Notes: generated by a model not told the origin, from the letters alone. Shown: positions 1 to 12,245, counted from the first letter of the stretch. The stretch: 64,000 bases of DNA from Chelydra serpentina (GCA_037349315.1 JBAIAC010000007.1:22710001-22774000); one strand, 5' to 3'. Program-made: numbers and translations.

Positions 1-963
1 TATGACATTTTTATTGTGTGTGGAAAACTTTACAGACACGCTGTTGTACCTTTTTGAAAGGATCTAAAATATGAAACGGCCTAACTGTTTTTGTTTGCCC
101 CGCTACTGAATTATACATAGACAAAGCTGACCTAGAGTTACACCACGTCTATCAAACGCGGAGCTTCCCAGCCCACAGTCATGGTTTGTCAGCTTTGATG
201 GGCAACTGGTTCAATGCAATACCAGAGTGTAATGTTAGCCGGTGCACTCCCGGATTGCTCAATAGTGAATGAGTATATTAGTAACGTTTATCAAATCCAG
301 CAAAATATTGGCAATGAATTGAATAATTTCCCATCGTTTGGATCACAGATTTTTTTTTTATGTTAAGTTTCTTTAGCAGTGAATGAAAAACCAGCCACTT
401 ACGAAAATAGTGCTTTTGTCTTTACAATTTGGTACATACAGGGTAATAATATATGGCCTAGTCACTGCTGAACAAATATTAAGCACTTCTGTCCCAGACC
501 CTGGCTCCTACTGGATTGGAACTGAACCCCTTGGAGCTAGTCGGTTCCAGCAGACCTTCCTTCCTCCCAGCTGGTCCCGCACCACCTGACCAGATGCATT
601 TCTGACACCAGCCGCTAACTTCCCAGAAGCAACCACAAGAAGGGGCAGCAGCTGCAGCTAGGGGAGCATCAGGCCCTCTTCAGTCTGGGATAACATCAGA
701 ACTCGTTTCTCTTAACTTTGCACACTACCACTTGCTGTTCTGCTTCCTGTCTCTCCCAGCCCACACCTGCCAATCATACACCTTGCCCATCTCATCTCCC
801 TCTGCTTCCCTCTTGCATCCTTTTTTCAGATCCAAACTCTTTTACCAGAAGTGAGCAGAGTAATTCTAGATTTATATCACTGTAGCTGGAAGCAGAGTGT
901 CTCCCCACAACCTCTCCTCCTAAACATGCATGCACAACCTCTCCACCTGAGCAGGGACCTGTC
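1..963. other. downstream flank, no gene recognised
   Basis: No exon-like or recognisable repeat structure is seen. The short open frame at 383-589 has no family resemblance and no supporting splice or codon signal. A tttttatt near 7-14 could be an AATAAA on the minus strand, but nothing ties it to a transcript. Confidence 0.4.
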
Positions 964-971
964 CCTCACAT

Positions 972-1260
972 CATAGGGGCCGACTTCCGGCCCCGCCCGT
1001 GGGTGCTGTCACCCGGCGTCGGGGGCGGGGCCCCGCTCGACGCCGGGCCCCGCCCCCGACGCCGGGTGACGTTGCGGGGCCCCGCCGCCGACGCCATGTT
1101 GCCCAGCGTCGGGGGCGGGGCCCCCGCAACGTCTCCCGGTTCCCGGTAAGTTTCCCGCGGGTCCGGGGCGGGTGGGGAGTTGCCGGTGGGTGCAGAGCAC
1201 CCACCAATTTTGCTCCGTGGGTGCTCCAGCCCCGGAGCACCCACGGAGTCGGCGCCTATG
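972..1260. mobile_element. hAT-like MITE, GC-rich, 8-bp TSD
   Basis: This 289-bp element is bounded by a perfect 8-bp direct repeat cctcacat (964-971 and 1261-1268). The ends are inverted: the left end reads CATAGGGGCCGACTTCCG and the reverse complement of the right end reads CATAGGCGCCGACTCCGTGG. It is very rich in CpG and in the words cggcgtcgggggcggggcc. An 8-bp duplication with short terminal inverted repeats fits the hAT superfamily; there is no transposase frame. A related, more decayed copy lies at about 24735-25105. Confidence 0.8.
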
Positions 1261-1268
1261 CCTCACAT

Positions 1269-4017
1269 CCTAAACACGTGACATTGTAGGCCTAATAGTC
1301 TTGACAACATAGGTTGCCGGAACTAGGAGTGCAGCAGCACTTCCTGGCTTGAAGTCGTTTCCTTCATATACAGGGTTTACACTTTGGTTCAATGGCTCTC
1401 AGCACCCCCACTATACAAATTCTTCAGCACCCCAGCTTGACAGTGTCCTAACCTGGTTTTAGGCCTAACACCAAGTTGAAGATCCACTCTGTTCACCAAA
1501 GCTGGGATTTTTAAAGGGGTTTAAGGGAAAGTCAATGGGGGTTGGGTATGGAATACCCTTTGGCCCCTTTGACAATCCCAGCCCAACTGGAGAGCAACTA
1601 CTGTGGGTCAGATTTCCTGGGACTTTATGGAGGTGCACAATGGAAGAGCAAAGTGATAATAGCCTTCCTGCCCCGCCCTGGCACATCCTGAAAAAGGGCC
1701 TGGAAGAACTCCAAACCCTTGGCTCTAGTGACCTTCCCAACTTTAATGGGGATGCATAGGCTGTAGTTTAGAGAAGCATTTGGCCCCACAACAGGTTTAT
1801 CACTCCCATGGCACAGGAGGCCATACTGCATCATCCATTTTTAAGCAGAACTGAAAAAATGATGACATACTATGGCCCCTGGTTAGGACTTTTAACCAGT
1901 GACAAGTCTGTATTTAGATGTCACTGAATGGGCCAGATATGATGTCAGAGTAGAAATTAAAACCAACTGAAGTTGATTTTATCTGAATACATTTTATCTG
2001 AAGTGTATTTTTGAATGTGGATAAAACTGTGAGGTGTTTAAAGAAACTTGTGCAGAAAATTAAGTAACTCCAGGTGTTCAGGGCATCAGATAACCTTGCC
2101 ATGCAGGACACAGAGTTATGTCATTTACCAGTTGTGCTGCCTACATTGTGGTTTTTAACAGTCATTTGATCCCAAGTGCCTTGTCTTGTGTTTGAAAATG
2201 TCACAGTTCAGTGCAAAATAAATTGATTCTTTTACTAGGTCAGCTGTGGTAACAGCCATTGATTTAAGAAGCTTATCACAACATATGACCAAATGCTATT
2301 TCTAAGCTCCAGCTCTTTAAGAGGACCCAGAAGAGAGATCACAGCAATCCAAACTGACTCTTCTTGACACACATACAAAGAGAGATGAATTCTGGGAGCA
2401 TAATAGAACAAGATTAGTTTGTGTTATTTGGTAGCATTTTTATGGAACACCAAATGCTATTTACTTCCTAATCTGCCTATAAAATACAAAGAATTGCTAC
2501 TCTGAGCTATTTCAGAGATAATATGAATGACTCACTTGAGTTGCATATTACCCCCAAGTAGCCTAAAGATATATTTTAAATTATTTAAACACAATTAAAG
2601 TAGATCATTCTCTTCTCCTTAAGGCTGCCTACATTGTTTCCAGATATTTATATTACACTGTAAAAATTGCACCTTGTATACACTACATGTTAAAGCACAC
2701 ATCTAGCCAAGTCAAATGTATGAACTGTCAGTATTAGCTGGCATTATTAAAAATATCCCTAATAATCTGTCACTTCCGTCATCCTCCTTGGGGTTATTTG
2801 TTCATTTTGATTTTATGCCTTCTTCTAGGCTGTCCCTTATGCTGGAACAGCTTCCCAATTAATATATTCAGTCCTCACTTCCCTGCTTCAAAAAGACCCA
2901 TTAGTCGCATGATGCATTTTGATTATAGTTAAAGATGGACCAAAACCAAAGCCTTAGATACTGACATTCAGATCTTACCTTTGTAGGGGGCTGAGCCAAA
3001 ACTGTATCCAAGCTCCCCCAAAATTTGGAAGAGTCTGGATGTGAATTTGGATACAAACTCTGCGGCTCTGACCCATTTCTAATTTTCTGGACTGTCCACC
3101 AGCACATTTTGCATTACATTGTTCTGTACTGTAACTGGGTGGTTAGGCCTCTGGGGCAGGTTCTATGCACAGTGCTGCCTACGCTCGCCGCACAATAGAA
3201 ATGATAATAATTGAGCGAACGTGGTTCTGCTCTGGAAAGCAACTGTGTCTAAGTACCACTGTGGAGCTCAATGGTTGTCTTTCAATGACTCCAAATCAAG
3301 TACATTCCCTTTACAAGTAAACTTGTGGGGTTTTTCCCAGCTGTCCAAATCACAAACTCACTAGGGAATCTAAGTCAAACTGGGATCCTTTCTATCTTGC
3401 TCATTATCACCAGTAATACAGGTTCTGCAATCAATATTCTGCCTTCAGTCACACCTGTGCACAGTGGAGTAATTATCTCCAAAAGGTTGCAGGGGGAAGG
3501 GCAGAGACACTCCTCCCCCCCCCCCCCCAATGAAATCCCCATGTTTACTTTGCTCTGCTCCTGCTTGTCTTCCTCTGGTGCTATCTTTGGTTGCTCCTGT
3601 CCTGTGTGGTAGCAAGCTCTAGGTGCTAACCTGAGTTTCAACTCTCCCACTCAACTACCTACTTGGTCTCCTCTCTCCCCTACAGATTTGTCTCTGTGTG
3701 AAATCTTCTCACTCTCACCTGTTTCACGCAAACTCCCCCAATGTGCCCTCCTCCCTCTCTTCCAAGCCACCTCTTTCTCCTCTTGCTTCTGAGACTCTCA
3801 TCCCTGAAATCCCACGTAGTCTCTTTTCCAAGATCCCCTTCACATTTGCTCACCGCATCACTTCCCCAAACTCACCTCAATCTCTCTTTCACCCCATCAC
3901 TCACCCTCCTCTAGATCCTACCATCATCTTCTTCCTTTCCCAATTCCTCTGAGAGCTGCCCCTTAGGCCCTGTGTCACCCCGCTAGTGCCTCTCACTTCA
4001 CAACTACCTCCTGGTTA
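1269..4017. other. intergenic stretch, no gene recognised
   Basis: AT-rich unique-looking sequence with short chance ORFs. A homopolymer of 14 C lies at 3515-3528, followed by a pyrimidine-rich tract around 3650-3960. No exon, RNA gene or clear repeat was recognised. Confidence 0.4.
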
Positions 4018-4424
4018 GGGTTGCCAACTTTCCAATTTCTTAAAACCGGATACCACGGCTCCCACATCGCTCGCTCCCCTCCACCCCCCGGTCGCTCATT
4101 CACCTCCCCTTTCTCCTCTCCCGGGACTCATCTGCTGCCTACAGAGCTGGGCTGGGAGCTGACGCAGAGCCTGCCTGGCCACAAGATACAGGTAGGAGGC
4201 GGCCCCAGCTGAGAAGGGGCCGGCACAGGTTGATGACATGGTCCTGGCCCCTCTCCAGCCCCAGGGCCAGGCTGGCAGGGAGCGGGGGACAGGCTGGCGG
4301 TGGCATTTGCAGGTAGCAACCCCCACCTCATTCCAGCACCCCTGCAGGCGGTAACTGGATTTTTGGTGTCCGGTCAGTATTTCTGACTGGACATCCTACA
4401 AGTTCCCCTTCAACCTGGCAACCC
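4018..4424. mobile_element. inverted-repeat element with TA flanks
   Basis: The block is flanked by TA on both sides. It begins GGGTTGCCAACTTTC and ends AACCTGGCAACCC, whose reverse complement GGGTTGCCAGGTT matches the left end. No coding capacity is seen. A Tc1/mariner-type (TA target) non-autonomous element is possible, but a two-base duplication is weak proof on its own. Confidence 0.5.
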
Positions 4425-4429
4425 TACTC

Positions 4430-4846
4430 CTGGTCCCCCCCATAACTGCCCCTTAGTGACTATGTTACCCGCCTCCCCCCCCCCCCGGTGTCTGCCTCCC
4501 CAGTGGTGTCCCCTAGCACCCATCTTGCCCACAGTTCCCACCCCCAGAAGTGCCCCTAGTGCCCATGTCACCCCCTAGTATCCATGTCAACCCAGAGGTG
4601 CCCCCCCAGTGCCTACTCCCCCAGATACCCCCCAGTGTCTGCCCCCCAAAAGTGTCCCCCAGTGCCTGCCCCCCAGAGGTGCCCCCTAGTGCTCATGTAG
4701 TCCCTAGTGCCTATGTCACCCTCTAGAGGTCCCCTCTAGTGCCCATGTCACCCCCTAATGCCCATGTCACCCCAGTGTCTCCCTGTGCCTGTGTTGCCTC
4801 CCCAGTGCCCATCCCAGCTGTCCTCCCCCGGTGCCTGCCTCCTGCC
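4430..4846. repeat. degenerate C-rich minisatellite
   Basis: Irregular tandem variants of a unit of about 20 bp built on cccctagtgcccatgtcacc and cagtgcctgcccccc. The units differ by small changes, so this is an old array. It is bounded by the TA-flanked elements on both sides. Confidence 0.7.
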
Positions 4847-4848
4847 TA

Positions 4849-4964
4849 GGGTGACTGGACAGCAAGTGTGAAAAATCGGGACGGGGTGGTGGGTAATAGG
4901 AGCCTATATAAAAAAGACCCAAAAATCGGGACTGTCCCTATAAAATCGGGACTTCTGGTCACCC
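4849..4964. mobile_element. short TA-flanked MITE (GGGTGACCAG family), copy 1
   Basis: A 116-bp element starting GGGTGACTGGACAGCAAG and ending CTGGTCACCC, flanked by TA. It carries the words aaatcgggactgtccctat in the interior. A second copy in the same window (36979-37100) has the same ends and the related interior in opposite orientation. Confidence 0.65.
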
Positions 4965-5424
4965 TACTCCTGCCCCTCACAGCTCCTTCATGCCTGTCCC
5001 CTGAGGGAACAACGATTGCTGCACATCCAGGCCCCTCCAGCTCTACAGCAGCTGGGGCCAGGGATGGACCCTAAGGAGCCCATTTCAGGCACCAAACCAC
5101 AGCTGGTTCCTGTCTGTCCTGCAGGAGATGGCAGCCCCCTCCTGGCTGGAGGCTGCAATTGCAACAGCCTCCTGCTCCTAGAGCTTTTAACAGCTGATCA
5201 GCAACCTGCAGGAGGAAAAGGGGAGGAGAAATAGTGCAGCTGGGCTTGGCATCCTAAGTCACTCAGAATCCCTTTCCCTCCCTCCCCTTCACAGTCTGCC
5301 AAAAGTTGGAGGAAGGCATTGTTGTTTCCCGCCCGCCCTCCGCTCCCCCCTCGTATGAAAATTGGGGAAGGAGATGTCTTCCAAGCCTCCCTCATCACAC
5401 CCATTATCTTCAATGGGTTAATGC

Positions 5425-6633
5425 AATGGGGTTAATGTTGATAATGCACCACAGGGAATGCATTTTAATACAGCCAGATGTAAAGTTATACATCTAGGAA
5501 CAAGGAATGCAGGCCATAGCTACAGCATGGGAGACTCTAGGCAGGAAAGCAGTGACTCTGAAAAGGATTTAGCGAGGCATTGTGGGTAAATAACTCAGTA
5601 TAATATCCCAGTGCTGTGATACGGTAAAAAGGGCTAATGCAGTCTTTGGGTGTATAACAGGGAAGTAGTGAGTAGGAGCAGGGTGATGATTTTACCTTGG
5701 TATATGGTATTGTGACTCTGATACTAGAATAGTGCATACAGTTCTGGTGTCCACATTTTAAAAAGGATGTTGAAAAATTGGAGAGGGTGGAAGAGCCAAA
5801 CAAATGAGTCCACGATTAGAGAAAACGCCATATAATGAGAGATTTAAAGAGTTTAATGTGTTTAGCTTATCAAAGAAAAGATTGAGAGATGACTTGATTA
5901 CAGTGTGTAAGTACCATCATGGGGTGAAAATCCTGGGTACTAAAGGGCTCTTTAACATAGAGGGGAAAGGCATAACAAGAACCAAGGACTAGAAATGAAG
6001 CTGCTCAAATTCAAATGAGAAATAAGGCACACATTTTTAACACTGAGATGATTAACCACTGGAACAATCTATCATCTCTTGCAGGGCCGGCTCCAGGTAC
6101 CAGCTTTCCAAGCTGGTGTTTGGGGCGGCAGGCGAGAATGGGGCGGCAGTCCGAGTCCCACGGCGGCAATTCGGCGGCAGGTCCGCTCTTCCCATCGCCG
6201 AATTGCCGCCACGAGACTCAGACTGCCACCCCATTCTTGCCTGCCACGGCGGCAATGGGGCAGCAGGTCCACTGCTCTCCCTTTGCCGCCGCGGACTGGG
6301 ACTGCCTGCGTCAGGGGCCCCCGCCGCAGGCAGACATAGCGGGGCCCCGCCCCTGACGCAGGCAGGTGTCGGGGGTGGGGCCCCACTACGTCTGCCTGCG
6401 TCGGGGGCGGGGCCGCAGCCCCTGCTTGGGGTAGCAAAATTGTGAGAGCCGCCCCTGATCTCTTGATGTTTTAAAATCAACACTGGATACCTTTCTGGAA
6501 GATAGTCTAAACCCAAACTCAAGTTATGGGGCTCAGTACTGGGGTAACAGGGTGAACTGTAATGGCTTGTGATGTATACGAGATCAGAGATGATCTAATT
6601 GTCCCTTCTGGTCTTAAACTCTATGAATCTATG
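5425..6633 (+). mobile_element. old CR1 LINE 3' fragment, interrupted
   Basis: The sequence follows the CR1 3' region in diverged form: acttctggtgtccacatttt-like and aaaacgccatataatgagag segments are colinear with the young CR1 copies at 25.6 and 40.8 kb. It ends in tctggtcttaaactctatgaa. It is split by the hAT-like insertion at 6082-6457. It has no intact frame. Confidence 0.75.
6082..6457. mobile_element. hAT-like non-autonomous insertion inside CR1
   Basis: A 376-bp GC-rich element flanked by a perfect 8-bp duplication atctcttg (6074-6081 and 6458-6465). The left end is CAGGGCCGGCTC; the reverse complement of the right end is CAGGGGCGGCTC. The interior has repeated gcgtcgggggcggggc and ggcggca words. 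The TSD length and CAGGG-type ends fit hAT. It must be younger than the CR1 copy it splits. Confidence 0.85.
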
Positions 6634-6779
6634 AGGGAACAGACTCTAGATCTCTCTCTCTCTCAACTGTGTTGGTTCCGCAAGGCTAACACAAGTAAAA
6701 GAAATAAAATCTTTACTCAAGCAATTATTTTCAGGACCCATCTCCCCCTCCAAAGTAGCTGGGGAAAAACACATTAATG

Positions 6780-8034
6780 CTGAGAGTGGTAGTAAAAGGT
6801 ATGTTTTTAATAGGACTTTAATATACAGCTTACATGTATATTTATTATTATTCTAGTCAGTGCATTACAGTAATAAATATGAGAGATCGTTTATGAATCA
6901 ACAGAATTAAATATTAATTACACAAAGTGATAAATTCTGGTCTTTTTAAGAATTCACCAAAACCCACTGACGTCAATGAAAGTCTTTCCATTGACTTAAG
7001 TGGGCTTTGGATCAGTCCCTTAATGCTGTTAAAATTCATTTGTTATTAAACAAACTTTCTATGCAATATTATATCATAGCTATAATTTGTTACCATCAGA
7101 ATGCAAAAGTGCAGGACCAAACCTCCTACTGAACTCTATGGTAAAACTTCCCTAGACATGAAAAAGAGCAGAATTGGGCTGTACATTTTTAATTGCACTG
7201 TATACAAATATTCACAAAAGACTAAAATACAGTATTCACAAAACTAAAGAGGTTTCCATGAAGCTTACAGGAAAGTACAGCACAAAATCAATGAAGTGAA
7301 AAGTAATTTTTTCAAAAGATAATAAACCATAGTTGATAGGTGTGGTAAACATTAAACAAAAAGACAAACGAACTGGCACAGTTTAACAACCTCATTTCTA
7401 AGTGTGCTTTGTAATAATGCTCCTCCCAAGCTGCTGTTTTTCCAGAACATAATGACAAAAAGCCTCATTGTAACATCACTGTTTTCTAGTGACAAATTTT
7501 ATTGCATTGCCAACTGTGCGTTTAAAGAAAAAGCTCTAGAAAGGATCCCAAAGCACCACCACCACTCATCTCTCTCTTTTTTCTTTTTTTTTTGGTTATC
7601 ATTCAAAATAGCAACATAGCACTTTCACGCGTCGGTGAATACGCACTAGTCTACTTTAAAAAAAAATAGAAGTTAATTAAAGAAAAGTGATTTTTGTTTT
7701 TGTTTAAAAAATAATATAAAGAACCATTTCAGAATCAAATATTTCAATGACTAGAGATATGTTTAGCATGAAAGATAGAGCCCAACCCTGCAAACATTCT
7801 TGAGAACAATCTCAATGACTTCACTGGGCCTGCTCGTGTGAGCAAGAATTTGTGTGTGTGATTACGGATTGGCAGGATCAGGCTCTTAGCTTTGCCCTGC
7901 AAGCTTCTGCACAATTGTCCTAGGCTAAAAAGCATAGATAAAGTACTAATATATACAAAAATGAGCTTTTGTCTTATAGCTTTAACCCTATTATTGCTAG
8001 ACCAAAAGTGAGGATTTGGAACAATTTACATAAT
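6780..8034 (-). promoter_or_regulatory. UNC80: probable UNC80 3'UTR
   Basis: This stretch directly follows the UNC80 stop codon on the minus strand, is AT-rich and is largely free of the recognisable repeats that crowd its surroundings. Candidate AATAAA polyadenylation signals read on the minus strand lie at 7498-7503 and 6841-6846. Which one is used, or whether transcription runs further left, cannot be decided from the sequence. The left limit given is where the CR1-bearing flank begins and is an inference. Confidence 0.5.
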
Positions 8035-8235
8035 TCATAGAGGATAAAACTGAGATGCAGCTTCAGATGACTGAATTTCCACTTGAGCCATTTTAAACTG
8101 GGTACATTGTAGCCATTTGCGGAGTACAGATGAGCTATTGTTCATTTGTCCTGACCCCTGTAACATCCTCAGGCTGTGGTGGTTCACGTTATTCTGAATG
8201 GCTTGAAGGCGCAGTTGGAGTCCAGCAGATAAATG
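8035..8235 (-). CDS. UNC80: UNC80 terminal coding exon, window exon 17, with stop
   Basis: This 201-nt coding part (66 codons plus TGA at 8035-8037) begins HLSAGLQLRLQAIQNNVNHH and ends with EIQSSEAASQFYPL. The acceptor is GGTTTTAATAG. The final 30 residues agree with the UNC80 C-terminus as I recall it. The middle (GSGQMNNSSSVL) differs from the recalled mammalian sequence, suggesting a variable linker. The exon continues into the 3'UTR below 8035. Confidence 0.96.
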   Translation of the reverse strand, partial: HLSAGLQLRLQAIQNNVNHHSLRMLQGSGQMNNSSSVLRKWLQCTQFKMAQVEIQSSEAASQFYPL

Positions 8236-8644
8236 CTATTAAAACCAGCAGAAGGTTGAGTTTCTCTCATTTATTCAATACATACATTAAATCAGGATTA
8301 TGTAAGATTTTTTGCCTGCCGCTGATTTTGGGAGGGGAGGATTCCCCCTTCATGCCCCAACCCCCTTCCATCCCAGGTCTCATTCTACCTCATCTCCAAC
8401 CACCAACAAAGATGCTGTCACAAGGGGCATTGATTTCAGGCCACCATCCCCAAAATCACTTCATTCTCAACAGAAACTTTATAGTGGAGCTTTCTGCACA
8501 GCCTTTATTTCCATCCACTCTTGACTGACAGGACCCATTGGTATGCCTCATCCTCATTTCTGTCACAAACAGGGCCACTTAGCACTATTATTGTCCAACC
8601 AGCAGACCACAGCAGGTCAACATTTAGGTTGACCTGATTTAGTT

Positions 8645-8721
8645 GGGCATTGGTCCTGCTTTGAGACAGGGGTTGGACTAGATGACCTCATGAGGTCCCT
8701 TCCAACCCTAATATTCTATGA
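8645..8721 (+). mobile_element. CR1 3'-end fragment
   Basis: Short 5'-truncated CR1 tail containing ggttggactagatgacctca and ending in the attctatgaa octamer region. Typical of severely truncated CR1 insertions. Confidence 0.85.
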
Positions 8722-8759
8722 ACATCAAGTGCTGTAGAACTGAAAGCCACCCCCTGAAT

Positions 8760-8912
8760 CAGGGGTTCTCAACCTGTGGATCGATGTCATGGACCACCCT
8801 GCTTTCCTTAGTTAGTTAGATGGGAGTAGGGAGGGCTTCCCACCTAGATCCTAGTTAGATGGAAGTCATGGGTGGCGCAGTGTCTCAGTACGGAAAAGGT
8901 TGAGAACTACTG
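8760..8912. mobile_element. hAT-like MITE (CAGNGGTTCTCAACC ends)
   Basis: A 153-bp element whose left end CAGGGGTTCTCAACCTG pairs with the reverse complement of the right end, CAGTAGTTCTCAACCTTTTC. The flanking octamers ccctgaat and tcctaaat agree at 6 of 8 positions, a decayed TSD. These ends resemble Charlie-type hAT elements. Confidence 0.65.
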
Positions 8913-9158
8913 TCCTAAATGATGCCTCAGCCCATTCAAATGTGGCATATTCAATGCTGGGCCACTGAATGTCCCCAAATACCAAGCAGTTTGCATATTA
9001 TAACGAGATGTATGTTGAAAAAATAATATGGAGTTTTTATGATGCATTGTCAGAGAGTTGGGAGCTTGAGTCCAATTGTCTTATTTCTAGAGTACATTCA
9101 GACAAAGCACAGAACAGAAATACCAACAAGCATGAAATAACGAAAGAAAATAACTTAC

Positions 9159-9200
9159 CTTTAGATTTGACTGAATCATTGGCAACCACATGGGTATTAG
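9159..9200 (-). CDS. UNC80: UNC80 small coding exon, window exon 16 (42 nt)
   Basis: This 42-nt exon encodes 14 residues, LIPMWLPMIQSNLK, phase 0 at both ends. The acceptor is CTCTTCGTATAG (only moderately pyrimidine-rich) and the donor GTAAGT. The recalled mammalian peptide is LIPMWLPMIQSNIK, so there is one conservative change. It is too small for ordinary ORF scans and was found by searching for the expected peptide. Confidence 0.95.
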
Positions 9201-12114
9201 CTATACGAAGAGACAACAAATGTTTTGTTAGTATACTATACAGGCCTATAAATCTGTTCCAGTTACAGTGATTCAGAGCAGAGTATGTCTAACTTATTTA
9301 GCCCTTTGAATGGATGGTGACACATGCTGAAAGGACTCATCCATAAATATGGAAATGTCTTTGTAAAAGATGGGCATGCTGGGACATGTGGCATTCAGAG
9401 GTTAAGAAGCCAGCTTTGATCGTTTGTATCCTATTTTACAATAAGGAGCAATTAATGGTACTATTTTAAGGCAACGTTGATAGTTTAAAATAAAAATCCA
9501 TTAAAAGGAATATTTTGGTGGAGGTGTTTTCTTAACACCCCGGTGAGCAGGTATTGGAATGAATGCGGTCTAAGCATTGCACAGAAAGCTGCACACTGCT
9601 GCAGATGTTGAAGAGTGAAAAGGATTGAGGCAGAAATTCACGATGATGCAGAACATTTTATATTCTGATCACTGACCATTGTTTTATAGGTCAACAATCA
9701 CAGGCATCCATGCTATACTCACACAGCTAATTTAGGCCCAAGACCTCCTTTCACCATATAGCACGTATAGCAGTCAGTGAGCTGGGTATCTTAGTGCAGG
9801 GGCAGTGGAAAAGGAATTTTCCCTTCAGTATGCCAAGCAGCTGTGGAGTTGCTATACAGCTGTTACTGCAGCCCTCCATTGGAGGGATGGGTGAACCCAT
9901 GTAGCAGTGGATCTTCCAGCCTCACCCTTGTCTTGCCATGTCCTAATCCCTCATCTCCAACTGATCTCTGTGCATTGGTCTAAAAGAGCCCCCCCTACTC
10001 CCAAGAGATAGAAGGTTCATCAGGATGAAAACGTACCTCTTAGGCTCTGACCTATGCCTGGATTTATTTTCTCCAGGACAGCGCCTCATCAATCTACACT
10101 CAAAACTCCCACTGATTTCCCCTGGAACTCTATTTGCAGAGCAACTGCAGGATCAGGTTTCAGACACCAACAGAGTAGGAAAGGCAAGGAGGGCCCTGGG
10201 AATCCATAATCCAAGAGCTGATATTTATTTCTGGCTATATCTCTTAACAGAACTTTTATTTGAGAGTAACTTTACATAACAAGCCTACAGAAACCATTTC
10301 AATCCATGCTCTCCAATATTAACTTAACCACTGGGCATATTGTTCTGAAATGCTTCTCCAAATGGCATCAACATTTGCAATTTACCAATTATGCTACTGA
10401 GAGTTGTAGGTTAAATCTAATCAGTATTGACAGCATTAGATAAAGCACCATTCCCCCTGTTCAAAGAATGCTAATTGTTTGTCTGGCTGCATAACATAAA
10501 TTTCAGTGCTGTTTTGCTAGTGGATCATATGCAGCTCTGTCAGTACTGATTACTTGGTCCACCAAATAAAGAACCATATTCAATCCTCAGCTTCTGCAGG
10601 CAGATGGATGCCAAAACAGATGGAACCCAGCCAGAGAATAGGAGAGCATTAGCTCTATAATCTCCTTCCCTGGGACTTTGCAGAAACTCCTCCACTGGAG
10701 CTCTGATGACTCAGATATATGTTGGGTTTTTGAGAGGCAGAATTAGGACAGCTAAAAGAGCACTCACATTCCATGGCATGCTCCCCCTGCTAACCTCACA
10801 GATTTACCACTGGAAATCTGATCAGGTGGTCATGCTGCTCCTATGGTGCTAGCCAGTGGCAGCATGTTTCCTGCCAAAGGGGAAGGGAAGCTGGTCGGGA
10901 AGCTGTGCAGAAGCACAGGGTCTCTTATGTACCCCAAGATCCACACCACGATTAGGAGGACTGAACCCTCTGCCTTGGGGGAGGTGTTAGAGGAGAGCAA
11001 ATCCCCTCCCCCCTCTCCCCCCCACTGTCACCTAGCTGGATGGAGGATGAAGAAATTGAGTTGGATCACTTGGATTTTTTTTCTTTCCATCTCCCAGTCA
11101 GACTTTTCTCCAAAAGGGGGAATATGGCTTAAAAATCAGGCCAAAAAGTGGTATCTGACAATAAAAGGGAGCAGCTCTATTCCCAGGGGGGAGCATACAC
11201 AGCGCAAGTGGGTGGGGAAGGTAACACCAATGGCTAAAAGTAGATGAAATCAAGAGGTGGAACTCTCGCTGCACCAGTCAAAGAGGAAAGGGAGTTGTGA
11301 GAAAGTGCTGCTCCCTACCAGTGAGATGGAAGAAAGCTCCTCCTCTGCTTTTAGTTTAGGAGGAACTGCACTCCCCTATCTTGCTCCACTTTCCCTGGCT
11401 TTACCCTCCCCCCATTTCATTCCTAATAAGGTTCCCCGCCATGTCAATATCCAAGAAAACACACTTCCCATAATCCACCTGGCAACATGTGACCCTCTGA
11501 CTCCCCGTTGTGGTGGTCATTACAATTACACATTTTTCCTGTGTCTGCTGATATGAAGTTGTACAGTGGCCTTCTTGAATATTTTAATCGCATCTGATTC
11601 CCTATTTAGAACAGGAAATACAGCAATAAACTTAATTAATGAAGATGGTAAGTGTGCAGGTTTTAGTGGCAATCACTGTGCTAAGAAGGGGTGTGGGGTT
11701 GGTGGTGGTGATCTGATTTGCACAATGCAGAAAGCTCAGGAAAAGGATATTAAGAATGTGCTGAAACTGAATAAAAAATAAGATTATTGTTCACTCCACT
11801 CTCTCCTCCTCACCATTCTTTAGTGATAACTTATTTTTGTTTGAAAGGCTTACATCTACACAAAGGAAAGGTGCTTTGAAACAAAAAATATATTCTGTCC
11901 CCTACACTTAATTACTAACAAGGTCAAAGCAATACAAGATTTTCTAAATTGTCTGAAACATAATAAAAAACAACAATCAGCCAACAATCAGAGAGCTGTT
12001 ATCTTTGCAGCTTCTTCATGTAGGTTAGGGCCGTGAACATTCAAGTCTTCTCTGCAACCTTTGAAAATAAGACAGTTTCAAAGATGATTTGGGGTAAATT
12101 TCATGTTTGTAACT

Positions 12115-12245
12115 CAATGGTTTTCAACCATTTTTCATTTGTGGACCCCAAAAAAATTTCAAACGGAGGTGTGGCCTCCTTTGGAAATCTTAGACATAGT
12201 CTGCAGACCCTCAGGGGTTTGCGGACCACAGCTTGAAAACCACTG
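12115..12245. mobile_element. hAT-like MITE, diverged
   Basis: A 131-bp element starting CAATGGTTTTCAACCA and ending TTGAAAACCACTG, so the ends are inverted repeats of each other. It includes tttgtggacccc and gcggaccac words. The flanking octamers agree at only 5 of 8 positions, so the exact ends are tentative. Confidence 0.5.

Noticed and set aside
960..1290. CpG-island promoter and overlapping ORFs on both strands
   Set aside because: The CpG density belongs entirely to a TSD-bounded hAT-like element; the ORFs are low-complexity Gly/Arg/Pro products of the GC repeat.
3515..3528. Poly-C tract as a structural or regulatory element
   Set aside because: A plain homopolymer in flanking DNA with no partner tracts; could also be an assembly weak spot.
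6052..6522. Several overlapping ORFs of 86-156 codons
   Set aside because: They arise from the GC-rich hAT-like insertion and cross its boundaries; no protein family resemblance.
8130..8528. 132-codon plus-strand ORF overlapping the UNC80 terminal exon
   Set aside because: It is the antisense shadow of the UNC80 terminal exon and adjoining intron.
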